Assembly (NCBI GenBank): GCA_030180135.1
Contig: CM058233.1
Location: 105,441,994-105,505,993 of the forward strand
Length of the DNA: 64,000 nucleotides
Direction: 5' to 3'
DNA from: Orychophragmus violaceus
Lineage: Eukaryota; Streptophyta; Magnoliopsida; Brassicales; Brassicaceae
Each line of letters begins with the position of its first letter. Position 1 is the stretch's first letter. The notes below the pieces were generated by a model. That model had not been told where the DNA came from, ran no database searches, and saw nothing but the letters and a program-made list of their open reading frames with translations. The position numbers and the translations under genes were made by a program. This document shows, one piece after another, positions 47,942 through 58,877 of the stretch.

Positions 47942-49100
47942 TTTTTTTTTTTTCATCTGAAATTATACATTTTATTCAAACCAAGATCGGATGCGTTTTT
48001 GAAATACAAAACCGGCAGAAAACAGAACTTTCTCCGGAACCAAAACCCATAAAGGGTAACTAAACCGGCGGAAAACAAGAATATCCCCGGAACCAAAGCC
48101 TACAACTAAAACAGAACAACAGTCGATACAATTCAAGACCAAACAAAGGCGAAACAAGACTGCAGAACCTCATCCGTGCGGGGTTTCTTGGGCGAGATTT
48201 ACCGAAGATGCCCACGGCCAACCAACGATAACATCAACTTCCGAAACAGACGCTGAGAGACCTTCTCTCAGACCCAAAGAAACAAGACTCCATAACCCGA
48301 CAAGAAGAACTCCTAAGAAAGAATTCTAAGATACTCTCGGATACGGTTGCGACGCCCTACAAGACGCCCAAAGACCACCTAGATAGAAGCCTAAAGAACC
48401 CCAAATCTCCACAGATTTGAAACAAACGAAGCCAAGCCAACCCAATCTACCCCGGACCCTAACCCGAACGTAGCTAAAGGAGAGAAAGCACCCAACACAA
48501 ACACCCACAACGACATAAAGCTAAACAACCACGCAAAGCCAGCCCAAGACTTGAATCAACGACCGTCTGTAAAGAGGAGGAACCTAGAATCTTACACAAA
48601 GGCCACAAACACCACATCTCAAAACCACAAAAGAACCGGAAGCAGCCAAGCCCAGATCTAATCCATAACACGAAACCACAACCCAGACCAAAACCACAAC
48701 ACCAACACCATAAAAATCAAGCGTACAAACCCCTAACCTTTGGATTTGAAACAAACCCACGAGCTCACCAACACGGCGAGCGAACGCAAAGGCGGAGGAA
48801 GACGATTGAACATCGGCAGCATCACGGCGACGCCACTCTCGAACCAGGCGGAGGCAGGGAAGTCCGGCATCGAGCAGAGGAGACCGGCGGCGAGCAAAGA
48901 CGAGGTCGGAGCAGCTAACCGTCGTTCGACGGGCTTGAGACGGGACGGCCAACCAAGGAAACCAAACAGACGACCCCTCTCCGGCTCCGGCACAGACCAC
49001 CGGCCACCGGAGAGTCTTCACGCGCTCTCACTCGCACCGGCGACGAAACGTCGGGAAGCGTGCCCGAGAGAGAAAGGAAAAAAAAACTCGTCTGGAAGTT
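47942..49100 (-). mobile_element. Sadhu-like poly(A) retroposon (1.16 kb)
   Basis: A perfect 17-bp target duplication GGTGATTTTCTTTAGTT (47925-47941, 49101-49117). The tail is at the left, with a polyadenylation signal AATAAA just before it on the minus strand (TTTGAATAAAATG). It is GC-rich compared with its surroundings. Open frames of 60-145 codons occur in several frames on the minus strand, none with a known domain. It could instead be a processed copy of an unidentified transcript. The retroposed origin itself is firm. Confidence 0.78.
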
Positions 49101-49117
49101 GGTGATTTTCTTTAGTT

Positions 49118-49985
49118 ATCAATTATATAATTTTTGGATTTAATATGAGCTGAATATTTTAGCTTCGTTAAACCAATACTATGCGTGCGTCCACACCTCA
49201 TTTGGAAGATTTTATCTACTTTCATTTATTTATTCGAAAATGAAAGAGGACTAATAATCAATACTTCAAAAGTTAAATTCGATAGTGCGCTAAAATCATA
49301 TATAAAGCTTCATAAAAATGAAACTGATTGGCATAAGATATAGGAGTATAGTTGGAAGAATATTAATAAAAGTTATCTTAGACGACAAAGATGAAATAAA
49401 ACTTTGTAGAGATTCTTTGGAATACATATTTTGATATGTGATAAAGGAGGAATAAAGCTTAAACCGTACGATCACGGAAATAATAATCAGTAGTTAAGTT
49501 AATTATAATGTTTAATGAGATGGATAACACTTCAATTAAGAATAAGCATATCATCTTTTCACTTTGAATAGAAAATGTAACAATTAAAAAATGGTCCCAA
49601 AAACAAAGCGAAAAAAGCATATACAATTTTCATTAATAAAACCGTTCAAAAAGAGATATTGGCACTAATATTTTAAAAATAGTGGAATATGGAGCATGTT
49701 GAGCAAAATGTTTTGAGTTTGTACTCTTTGATTTATAACCAGACATATGGTCATCTTGTGTCCGCTTCCTACTTTTTTGCAACTTTTTTTTTTTAATTAT
49801 TGGTTGAGTTTTATTTTATTTTATTTTTATTATTTAATCAAGATTCTCATAAATAATTGAAATATTTTTCAAAGGTTTCTAAGAGTGGAATAATCCGAAC
49901 ATGCGTTTGTCCATTTTCCTAACATTCAAATGACCAGCTTTCTTCTTCTTTCTTTTATTCTTTTCTATCCCATGATCTGGTCTAG
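49118..49985. other. Intergenic, nothing recognised
   Basis: AT-rich with no supported feature. Confidence 0.5.
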
Positions 49986-50595
49986 GATGGGCATAAAAAC
50001 CGGAACCGAAAAACCGATAACCGGAACCGAATTTTTTTATTTGGTTCCACCTATAATACCCATTGGATCCTGAGTTGAGGAACCGTGGGTATCGGGTATG
50101 AACCGGAACCGAACCGAGAACCGAAACAAAGAACCGAAGAACCGAACTTATATAAGACTTAGTAATATATTACCCATGGTTTCAACATCCACATAAAGAA
50201 TCATGTGAAAATATTGTTAGATCCATGAAATTTATGTTTATGTTATGTAATTGACATTGAATCATAAACCTTTATTTTTTTTTGGTTAATTATTTGTTGA
50301 ATTAACATAAATTTTGGTTTTTTTTTGTTGATTACGGGTAAATTTTTTTTAATTTCGGGTAAAAATGATATTTTGGTTCCAAAATACCCGGAACCGTTTA
50401 AGAACCAAAAATTTTGGGTATTTTACGGTTCCTAAAATGATGGAACCGAACCGAACCGGAATCGACAGGAACCGAACCGGAACCGAACCGAAAATTGCAA
50501 AGTACCCATTGGATCCTAAATCTATAGAACCGAAATACCCGGAACCGATTGGTTCCTACCCGGAACCGAACCGAATACCCGAATACCCAGACCTT
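49986..50595. repeat. GGAACCGAA-rich degenerate element
   Basis: Dense CCGGAACCGAACC motifs at both ends, with an AT-rich middle. The ends are loosely inverted (GGTCTAGGATGGGCAT against GGTCTGGGTATTCGGG), typical of a degenerate TIR element of the hAT type. The open frames across it are repeat artefacts. A scrap of the same kind is at about 57540-57640. Confidence 0.5.
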
Positions 50596-52450
50596 TCTGG
50601 TCAAAAGAAATATTATTTGTACATTTATATTCATAGCACCACAAGCTCGAAACTTGGAATCATATTTTCCTCTTTCTAAATTTTTTTCTTTCTTGTTGAT
50701 ACATACAAGTTTAAATAGTATATACCACGTTTGTAACATCAACTAAAAAATCTTCGATTTACAAGTGAAAAGGAAGAAAGTCGCAGCATGTAAACTTGTA
50801 AAATCGATTAAAATGTTTCTTTTAACTGACATCGATTTAGCTTTTTTTTTTTTTTTTTTTTGTCAAACTGAATTAGGTGTTTAAAATAAATTAAAGTCAA
50901 CTAAATCATGTGCAAAGATCTCATTGGGCTATGAGGTCCATATTGGTATCCCCATCTTCAACCAAAATTAAGACTGAGATGTTTTTCGGTTGGGCATTAT
51001 GAATTTCACTTTATAATGTTTTCACGGCCCAACTTGGTTCGCAAACTTTATGCCAACCATAAAGAAAAGGGTGATATTGTTGTATATACATAGATAAGTT
51101 GAAAATAAAGTAATTGGTGGTCTTCTTTCTGAAATTAGATTTCTTGCAAATTTCTGCCGATATTGCCCCTACACAAGGTAGAGTAAGCGCGTGTGTCAGA
51201 TTATTTAATGCGTGAGAGATTTGTGCCTCCAAACCTCAAGTTGCCAAAATAACAGTAATATATTTGATTTGAAAAAAAAAATTATCTGATAATTTCAGAC
51301 CACAAAACACATAAAACATAAACTATAGTAAACATTAGACGAAGCATATGAGTCTTTATTTAACAGTGATTAGTCTTAGAGTCTGCCATCATAAACTAAC
51401 TCTAGCCACTAAAGCTCGCTTTCCATACCAATTGATAACAGCTAAGAAGTTGGTGATTATATTTATTTATGTGCTAATATACTTAATTTTGAAAACAGTG
51501 AATAATATAGACATAATTAACAAGTTATTAGCTTACAAGCTAACAATGTTATCTACCAACTGAGAAGTTGTGTTTTCGATGTTAACGGCTAAAACAATTT
51601 GACAAGGTTTATTATTACATAAGGTTAACAGTAAAACTAAAGTATATTGGTAAAGATGTTGAATGGGGTAAATAGAGTTCCTTGGTCTAGACCACAATCT
51701 ACTTATCAGTGCATTGAGAAAAATAATATTAGCAGCTAATTAATAAATGTATCATGTATTGTGTATGCACAAAGCGTTATCGGGTAACTTACAAGTTATA
51801 AGCGTTACCAAATGAAAACAATACAATAAGTACGCGCATCGTTAACGGCTAAAAAAATAGATAATTTTTATTCAACATAAAGTTTTAAAGTAATTTGTAG
51901 ACCACAATCGACTTAGCATCAACTACGGTACTAGATATACGTAAAAAGTGCTACAAATAACTAAATTTTAAGCATAAATCAAAACTGTCAATATAACATC
52001 TAAATAACAAGACCAGCAAATTCATTAAAATTGAATACCAAAAGTAAGCACTTGTGTCACTTTACGACCACCACAACACAAAAAAAAGATAAAAATCCAG
52101 TTGTAGTTACCGGTTAACAATCCAAATATACAAGACCACGCGAGATGAGCTGCAAGTCGAATAGTTAAGACAACGATGATGCATACATAAAAATCATTTC
52201 TTTTTTTTCTTGGGCATTTGCTAGAACCCGGATTATCTCAATTTTCTGGTACACATTAATCTTCTTCCTCATCAGTTCTTCGCCGACTGCAGTTAGTATT
52301 GGAGGAAACTCCATCCCCGACATTATAACGACCTGCAAATAGATGCTTTAACCACAATTTCTAAAAGCTCCTATTAGTGTTGGAGATACGAGTAGATGAT
52401 ACTTACCTTCGATTTGGTAGCTTTAAACTTTACTCACTTCGTTATTTGAC

Positions 52451-52496
52451 AAAATTGGAAGAGAGGAATTTTACCCAAAAAAAAATTGGAAGAGAG
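52451..52496 (+). mobile_element. Micro-insertion: 16 bp in a 15-bp duplication
   Basis: AAAATTGGAAGAGAG occurs at 52451-52465 and 52482-52496 around GAATTTTACCC-A(5). Confidence 0.72.
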
Positions 52497-52817
52497 ACAT
52501 ACATGAATTTTTTCTAGGTAAAAGAACTTATGAACAAGACAACAGTGTGGTAAAATATGAAAGAGAGTTATACAATCGAGAGATTTTATTGTAGAGCAAA
52601 TTTGGCAAATCATCCTCCATTAGATCTTCTGACACAAGCAACAATTAATACCACCTATAAGTTTTAGGTTATGATGTAGGGGTTTTGAGTTACACAAGGG
52701 TATATGGGTAAAGACATAGGTAGATGTGGTGTGTACGCGCTTCACTATTCCTGCCTCTTAATTTCTCAATCTTCTATGCATATAGAATCATATTTCTCTA
52801 AAGAAAATGTAAAAATT

Positions 52818-52915
52818 AAAGATAACGTAATCTAGTAGTCAACAAAATTTATGATTCAATCTTTTTATTAATTGGATTTAAAATCCACTAAAATAAATAA
52901 TCAACAATCCTTAAT
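52818..52915. repeat. Copy of the VEL1 3' flank
   Basis: About 95 bp containing TTTATGATTCA and TTAATTGGATTTAAAATC match 62768-62855 with moderate divergence, in the same orientation. Confidence 0.65.
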
Positions 52916-53583
52916 GAACATTAAACATATATAGTCTTTATTAATTATTGATATACTGATAACATCAAATAATATAAATCTTCTTAATCTTTATCACAGT
53001 AATATACTAATATATCTAATCTTAAATACAAAAAAATATTCACTTTGTTTCATTTTATTTGATGTTTTAGAAGATTTTTTTTTGTTTCAAAATATTTGAT
53101 GTTTTCACATTTCTAGATAAACTTTAATTTTATTGAGAACTGTATGACCAATTGTATTTTATAGGTTTATTTATAATTAGTTGGATTGTTTTTAATTTAT
53201 ATATTTAATAATTATTTATAATAATAAGATAGATTTCTTAATTTGCGCGCTTTTAGCCAAAACATCAAATAAAATGAACATTATTAGTTTCACTTTATAA
53301 TCTGGTTTTTACAGCCCAACTTGGTTGGCAAAATACGTTTTTTGCTCTTTAAAATATCTCTAATATTCTAAAGAGTTTTACCCTATTGTTGAAAAAGATG
53401 AGAATTCTCACACAATGTTTTCGATTCATTTCCTAATTATGTTCTTGCTTCATTTTAAAGCTGCACATTCTATTTCACTTGCTGATGTTAGTGATCCAAG
53501 TGGCTTCCATCTATCCCTTGAGTAATCATATATCATGCAACAAAGATAATTCTAATATACTCCATTGTAGAGAATCCTTGTAT

Positions 53584-54149
53584 CATTTAATGAGTTAGTG
53601 GCATATCTCTATAATTATGCATTTACAATTTCCGGGTTGCACATAGCCAAACTCTGTGCTCTTGCAAGTTCTGTGGAGACATAATTGCATGGTGAAATTT
53701 CACAACGTAACAGGGATATAAGCCATCTTTTGTCATAGAAAGATGGGCACTTTCTATTTGCTATCATTGCTTTATACATAACATTTTTGAGTTTTGGTGT
53801 GTTAAGAAACATTGCAAGGATCAAATTGAAGTGGAGACTTTTAAAACAATTGCACATTTGTTTTGATAAATGTGAAAAGTTGTGCTAGTGAAATACTCTA
53901 CTAGGTTTTCAATAAACTGACTTCTCTTGATTGAAGAGTACCTACAAGAAGCGTTTTCAAGAGCTAATAAGGAGCTTCGAGAGCTAAGAGAATCAATCAG
54001 TATCTAAACAAAAGGTTGATTAGTGAAAATTTCAATCCAAAAATAATCATTGATTATGTAAGTGATATAAAACGATGCGATGGAAGAAGAAACAAGACTT
54101 CAAACTTGACCCGATTTGAGGTATGTTTTTAAGAATTCACATTCTAATG
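53584..54149. repeat. 570-bp direct repeat, left copy
   Basis: About 90% similar by eye to 60180-60752, in the same orientation, both starting CATTTAATGAGTTAGTGGC and ending CACATTCTAATG. It has coding-like remnants on the + strand: KDQIEVETFKT, and later a helix-like LQEAFSRANKELRELRES before a stop. It looks like a duplicated piece of an unidentified gene or element. A third, partial copy of the KDQIEVETFKT part is at about 59700-59745. Confidence 0.8.
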
Positions 54150-54159
54150 TTTTATGGTT

Positions 54160-54415
54160 TTTTTTTTTTTTTTTTTTTGATTAACTTGGGGGTATCCCAA
54201 ACCTATGGAAGGGCTCAGACTAATCCCCAAGGGGAGGTGCAGCCCATGGATAGACCCTCTCTCCAGGTATTCAAATGGGCCCTTAAAACAAGACTCATAT
54301 CCATGTGGGTGTCCTTAAACAAATGTGACTTAGTTTCGCATGGAAGGAGGATCGAACACGAAACGTGTTAGCGTCCAAGGCCCGTCCCCAACCACTTGAC
54401 CACAAGAGCTTGGAC
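54160..54415 (-). mobile_element. tRNA-derived SINE with perfect 17-bp target duplication
   Basis: TCTAATGTTTTATGGTT flanks it at 54143-54159 and 54416-54432. On the minus strand it starts GTCCAAGCTCTTGTGGTCAAG, with an A box TGGTCAAGTGG and a B box GTTCGATCC at tRNA spacing. It ends CCCCAAGTTAATC-A(20+). The perfect duplication and long tail indicate a recent insertion. It is not a tRNA gene; the cloverleaf is degenerate. Confidence 0.93.
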
Positions 54416-54526
54416 TCTAATGTTTTATGGTTACTAACAGTTAAACATCTTACCACAAAGTCTTATTAAAAATGATCTGAAATCATTCATTCAACTTGAC
54501 CCACAAACTTGAGCAATCAAATGACA

Positions 54527-55147
54527 TCAATTAGGAAGAGGGGGATCCAAATCCTCGTCGACAACAGCCGGCATCCAAATACCAAGCCCCCAAAGGAACA
54601 TAAGAAAAAATGACAATCGAGGATAGTCTTCCAAGTATAAACCTACAAAGAAGCCAACAGGAGAAGACAACCAAACCCATAAAAGCGTCAACAAAGCAAG
54701 TCTCATCTCCATCCTAAACTTATCCGACAGCTGAATCAGCCCTATCCCACCGGTGAACAAGGACATGGTGAATAATGTCGACATGAACAATACAAACGGC
54801 ACTTTCGTCACCAAGTCTGAACACCATAACGGCCCTAGGAATGCTACAAATATGGCAAATTCTGTAAACAAAAACTGAGGAAGACTCTCTATCCTTCTAG
54901 TAAACTTCTTGTAGCAAGTGGAGGGATCCAGAGGATCGGCGTAGAGGAAATATCTGAGTAGCGTCACTGCGTAGAATGTTGTGGCACTCACAGCACCATC
55001 CCTGAGGAACCGAGACGACCTTGACGAGTCTCCAGGTGGCCAGAGAAGATTGAGAGATATGGAGAGGCCAAAGATCGAGAGTAGAGTGATTACATACCAT
55101 ATGCCTCGGCATAGGATCACATCTCTTTTACTCATCATCTTCTCCAT
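54527..55147 (-). CDS. Hypothetical multi-pass membrane protein
   Basis: A single-exon 206-residue ORF with an upstream AAACCCTAATAAATC-like leader. About six hydrophobic segments are visible (roughly residues 14-34, 52-69, 92-108, 113-137, 150-172, 178-195), separated by short charged loops, with an acidic tail ending DEDLDPPLPN. I do not recognise the family. It is intact as an ORF but lies in a cluster of gene fragments on the same strand, so it may be a captured or duplicated copy rather than a native gene. Confidence 0.5.
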   Translation of the reverse strand: MEKMMSKRDVILCRGIWYVITLLSIFGLSISLNLLWPPGDSSRSSRFLRDGAVSATTFYAVTLLRYFLYADPLDPSTCYKKFTRRIESLPQFLFTEFAIFVAFLGPLWCSDLVTKVPFVLFMSTLFTMSLFTGGIGLIQLSDKFRMEMRLALLTLLWVWLSSPVGFFVGLYLEDYPRLSFFLMFLWGLGIWMPAVVDEDLDPPLPN

Positions 55148-55556
55148 TATTTCTTCCTTTTTAGGTTTTATCTTCTCTGAGATTTATTAGGGTTTCGGCT
55201 TGAGGGATATTCACAATCACAACAAACTTACAAAAAAAAATAAAGAAAATAAATATAAAGAAATTAATTACAAAAAAAACAAACAAAATTTCAAATATAT
55301 CTTCAACTAGGTGTGGTGTTAGTAAAATTAAATTCATAAACTTATTTTTCGATCTTTTATTGAATATTTGTGTTTTAAAACGCAGTAATTTCATTAGAGT
55401 AATAATATTAGAAACTAAGTTTATCATGAACCAATGCATCAAGCCATTGGAGATGTCTACAGAGATGCTGACATAGGTTTTTGCTTCTAGTAAGACCGGT
55501 CCACTTAGTATTTTCGCTTGACATAGGATTCTTAGAAGGGCTCCTATCGTTTCCCT

Positions 55557-55751
55557 TATGCCTCGGGCCTGTGCATAATGAGCCATATTAGCAGCCTCTT
55601 GCAAACCAGTAACGAAAGCTCCATGTATGGTTGCATGGTACCGCCTTGTCGTGGCTTCCCTGGCAAAGAAAAGTCTTCCATCTCCCACACTTTCTGTTAA
55701 TATGTCGTAATCATCACCTAAAGCTCCCGCTGCAAAATTAGAGTAAGACCC
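55557..55751 (-). pseudogene. LSD1/FLD-type histone demethylase fragment
   Basis: The minus strand encodes the end of a FAD-dependent amine-oxidase domain: SYSNFAAGALGDDYDILTESVGDGRLFFAREATTRRY (split here) then HGAFVTGLQEAANMAHYAQARGI. This matches the C-terminal flavin-binding part of plant LSD1-like demethylases, by my recollection closest to FLD. The conserved FAGEAT glycine is Arg (FAREAT), and there is no rest of the gene. It is a non-functional fragment. The sequence downstream (ETIGALLRILCQAK...) is not from that family as far as I can tell. Confidence 0.8.
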
Positions 55752-55825
55752 GAAACAAAAAAAAACGGATCTCATGTTTTACTTATCTAAAAATAAAGAA
55801 AATAAATAAGAATAAAGCTACATAC

Positions 55826-56171
55826 CAATTTGGCAAAGGTAGAGTAAGGAGGAGACTTCTCAAAACCGGGTTCAGTTTAAGGTTTTCATACGGTAGTCTT
55901 CCATGAACAAAGTTGTGGTACTCATCATTGTCGAATTCATAACCTACAGCCTGCGTAAAATACATTGTCATTTGATTAACTAAGTGGTGGACCGGTAGTG
56001 CAAGTGTGTCTATAAATGATTCTAGGTAATCAATTTTCGGGTTTAGTCAACATATTTATGATGGTTAAATTACCTTTAGACCATCCATTGAAGTTCCATA
56101 CTTCTTTTAGAGAACCTGGTTTAGTTCAACGACTCTGTCTTCGTCTATTCCAAGCTTCTTAACCATGAATT
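55826..56171 (-). pseudogene. HAD-type pyrimidine nucleotidase fragment, two exons
   Basis: The minus strand holds two exons with intact splice sites: 56171-56074 (FMVKKLGIDEDRVVELNQVL, stop, KKYGTSMDGLK) and 55950-55826 (AVGYEFDNDEYHNFVHGRLPYENLK-type block, then LNPVLRSLLLTLPL). This is the cap-region part of the plant HAD hydrolases related to yeast SDT1 (pyrimidine 5'-nucleotidase family). In the first exon the conserved Tyr of the LYKKYGT-like motif is replaced by TAA. The catalytic DxDxT exon and the remainder are missing. Retained introns show that genomic DNA, not cDNA, was copied. Confidence 0.82.
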
Positions 56172-56231
56172 CTGCAAAAAGTTAATTCGTTAAGGGAACT
56201 TCATGTTCGTACGAAAGTTCATACATATTAA

Positions 56232-56594
56232 TCAGTAATTGACAGCATCTCTACTAGTAAGACCGGTCCACAGTACGAAAATTGTGCAGTATATCCCATA
56301 ATGTTGTTTAACATATTTGACAGCTTGCTTCAAGGGTACCCGATAATAGAAAGCAGCAAACATTGTAATCAATTCACAAGAAGCAATAGTTACAGCCCAG
56401 TCGTAAGCTCCCCAGTTGTCCTTCTTCCGGTCCCGAGCCCGTGTCTCATAGGCACAGTACAAAGCACCACCAGTGGATACTAGAATCTGAAGACTTAGGA
56501 GATACCATGAACCATAAAAGAACTCACCAACAGCTGCTAGTCCATCTTGTAGCAGCTGAGTAAACGTACGGTCACCACCAGCAGGTTCCGCCAT
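56232..56594 (-). CDS. Hypothetical small membrane protein, spliced leader
   Basis: A 120-residue ORF with hydrophobic stretches at about residues 25-48, 66-86 and 98-112. A clear acceptor (TTTTTCAG, then ATCTACGAGGTGCTCA) just before its ATG implies a 5'-UTR intron. I do not recognise the family. Its 3' end shares 18 bp with the downstream demethylase-fragment region (see findings). Three 185-bp tandem repeats lie upstream. It may be a real small gene or a captured fragment. Confidence 0.45.
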   Translation of the reverse strand: MAEPAGGDRTFTQLLQDGLAAVGEFFYGSWYLLSLQILVSTGGALYCAYETRARDRKKDNWGAYDWAVTIASCELITMFAAFYYRVPLKQAVKYVKQHYGIYCTIFVLWTGLTSRDAVNY

Positions 56595-56773
56595 TGAGCA
56601 CCTCGTAGATCTGAAAAATAAACAAAAATAAACTTGCTTTCAACAAAACTCTATAGCAATAGCATAAGTAAATTATGGAGCATGAAAGATAGACAGTGAA
56701 GAAATGCTTTGAGAGTTTAACACAGAGAGAAAAAAGGATTTAAATTTCTCTAAAGGTTTCTCTTCGTTTCACA

Positions 56774-57328
56774 GAAAAAGTTTGGAACTTTTTAACATCA
56801 AAACATGAAACTTTCTTTCATCAACACAAAACCAAACTTATACAAATTATTGAGAGGTTTAAACAGAGAAGAAATGACTCACATTGAAGATTTCTCGTTT
56901 CCTCTTGGTTTGAGAACAAAGATGGGAACTTTGTAAAAACTTTAGACCAAAAACGGCAAAAAAAGTTGGGAACTTTTTAACATCAAAACATGAAACTTTC
57001 TTTCATCAACACAAAACCAAACTTATACAAATTATTGAAAGGTTTAAACAGAGAAGAAATGATTCACATTGAAGATTTCTCGTTTCCTCTTGGTTTGAGA
57101 ACAAAGATGGGAACTTTGTAAAAACTTTAGACCAAAAACGGCAAAAAAAGTTGGGAACTTTTTAACATCAAAACATGAAACTTTCTTTCATCAACACAAA
57201 ACCAAACTTATACAAATTATTGAGAGGTTTAAACAGAGAAGAAATGATTCACATTGAAGATTTCTCGTTTCCTCTTGGTTTGAGAACAGAGATGGGAACT
57301 TTGTAAAAACTTTAGACCAAAAACGGCA
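56774..57328. repeat. 185-bp tandem repeat, three copies
   Basis: Copies begin about 56774, 56959 and 57144. Each contains GGAACTTTTTAACATCAAAAC and CACATTGAAGATTTCTCG, and the period is exactly 185 bp between matching positions. Copies 2 and 3 are almost identical. The array lies in the upstream region of the minus-strand ORF at 56594. Confidence 0.9.
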
Positions 57329-57713
57329 GGATCAATATAATGTGGACACAATATTCGAGGTGCAACGGCGTACCATTTCTGTGGAAATTTTTTGTCGTTT
57401 ATTATGTTGCAAGACCAAAAAAAAAGGGTAAAGATGTTGATTTTTATTTTACTATGTAAATTGGTTTTTAGTTTTTTACTATCCCGCCAAAGTTAATAAG
57501 TAAAACAGAAAAATACCGGGATCAAAGAATCGATTAGAAATTTCAGTTCGGTTCCGATTCCGACCAAAATATCTTTAGGATATTGATATTGTGGAACCGT
57601 GGGTACGGTTAGGTTCCAGGTATTATCCGAGAACCGTTACTAAGAACTAAAAACACGAAACTTGTAAGGGATATGATTTATATGATTTGGCCCTTACCCG
57701 GTTAAACTTTTAA

Positions 57714-57760
57714 CTAGATTCTGATCTGCGCGTTAGCACGGAACAATTTACCCGGAAAAC
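57714..57760 (-). mobile_element. Possible Helitron 3' terminus
   Basis: The minus strand reads CGTGCTAACGCGCAGATCAGAATCTAG, then T. This resembles the CTAG ends at 8049 and 35782, with a degraded hairpin. The element would extend to the right; I found no matching TC start. Confidence 0.35.
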
Positions 57761-57769
57761 GAACTTTTG

Positions 57770-58336
57770 GTGTTGCTCTTTCCATCTCCGTGTAACAGAA
57801 ATAAGCTTCACCACTAGTCAGTTTCTATGGAAAGGGAATAACTCTGCAAGAGTCTCATGGGAAACGATAACAAAAGCTAAAAGCTAAAGATGGACTGGAT
57901 TTAAGAGAGCTTACTAGCTGAAACAAAGCCATGTTCCCTCAAAGCTATATGGATGTTGTTCCTCCAACCAAACTCCATTTGGGGATCCTGGTTCACTTAA
58001 GAGATATTACAAGGAGAGTTAAACAAGTCTTGGGTCATAAACACTCTTGGATGACCAAAAAACTTATTAGACAGAGAACACTTATCTATCCGTGGATCAA
58101 ATTAGTGGTGGGAAATGGCAAAAACACTAGGTTTTGGTCAGACAACTGGAGCCCTATGGGAAACCTCAGGATCTTCCTCCAAGCTGATAATAGGAGAACG
58201 ATGGGACTAGGAGACAATATCACCCTTTCAAGTCTGTGGAAAGCAAATCAATGGCGCCTTCCCGAAGCCAGAACAGAGGAACAAGTAAGCCTACTCACAT
58301 ATTGGGCTCTGAAGCTCTCTCTCTCTCTCTCTCTCT
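57770..58336 (+). mobile_element. LINE ORF2 fragment
   Basis: The + strand open frame 57931-58338 matches the region after the reverse transcriptase in plant LINEs. It includes SYMDVVPPTK, then IKLVVGNGKNTRFWSDNW, LWKANQWRLPEARTEEQ. No RT core, no RNase H and no poly(A). It breaks off at a (TC)n tract (58311-58336). Confidence 0.72.
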
Positions 58337-58507
58337 AATAACCTTATTGGGCCTAGTTCAATATTATTTCTCTGTGGGCTGAGTTAGCCGAGACACTGGC
58401 TAAGGGCCTCTCTTCTCTGCCGATGATTTGATTTCTCTCTCGACTGTTCGTGCTCACTCAAAATACGCAAAAGAATGAGTAACCTTGAAATTAACGAATA
58501 ACCCTTA

Positions 58508-58785
58508 GAGCATGTCCATTAGAGTTTTTTAGGGCTGGTCTCTTAACAAAAATATATTAAAATAATGTGGGTCCCACGTGGGGTCCACATTTTTTTTTTA
58601 AAACCGTATCCAGAATCCCTTGTTTAAGAGACGTCTCTTGCCTCGTCTCGCCACGTGTCATCATTCTATTGGTCGATTTTTTTTTTTGGTTATTTTTTTT
58701 TTTCGCCTTTACAAAAAAAAATAATAATAATAAAAAATTAGAGCTAAGAGACTTACCTGCGTCCGCTCCGCTGGTGGAGATACTC
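58508..58785. mobile_element. Tourist-like MITE 5
   Basis: TTA target duplication (58505-58507, 58786-58788) and inverted ends GAGCATGTCCA / GAGTATCTCCA. The core has GTGGGTCCCACGTGGGGTCC and CGCCACGTGTCATC. It is very similar to MITE 2 (24920-25189). Confidence 0.85.
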
Positions 58786-58877
58786 TTAATGCTAAAGAGC
58801 ATTTTCAGTCGCTAATGACAAAATAATTATTATTATTTTTTAATTACAAACTCGATGCATTATAAGTTAATTATAAA

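Larger units (their letters stand above)
50596..53583. other. Intergenic, no gene
   Basis: AT-rich. It contains a micro-insertion (52451-52496). The segment 52818-52915 resembles the VEL1 3' flank (62768-62855). Two copies of a CACTTTATAAT...CCCAACTTGGTT motif lie at about 51007 and 53290. Confidence 0.45.

Noticed and set aside
43019..49105. Protein genes in the GC-rich segments (up to 145 codons)
   Set aside because: Frames are open on both strands, which is a consequence of GC content. The segments are bounded retroposons and no domain is recognisable.
54380..54415. A tRNA gene on the minus strand
   Set aside because: A and B boxes are present, but the body continues into a 250-bp unit with poly(A) and a target duplication. 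It is a SINE head, not a tRNA gene.
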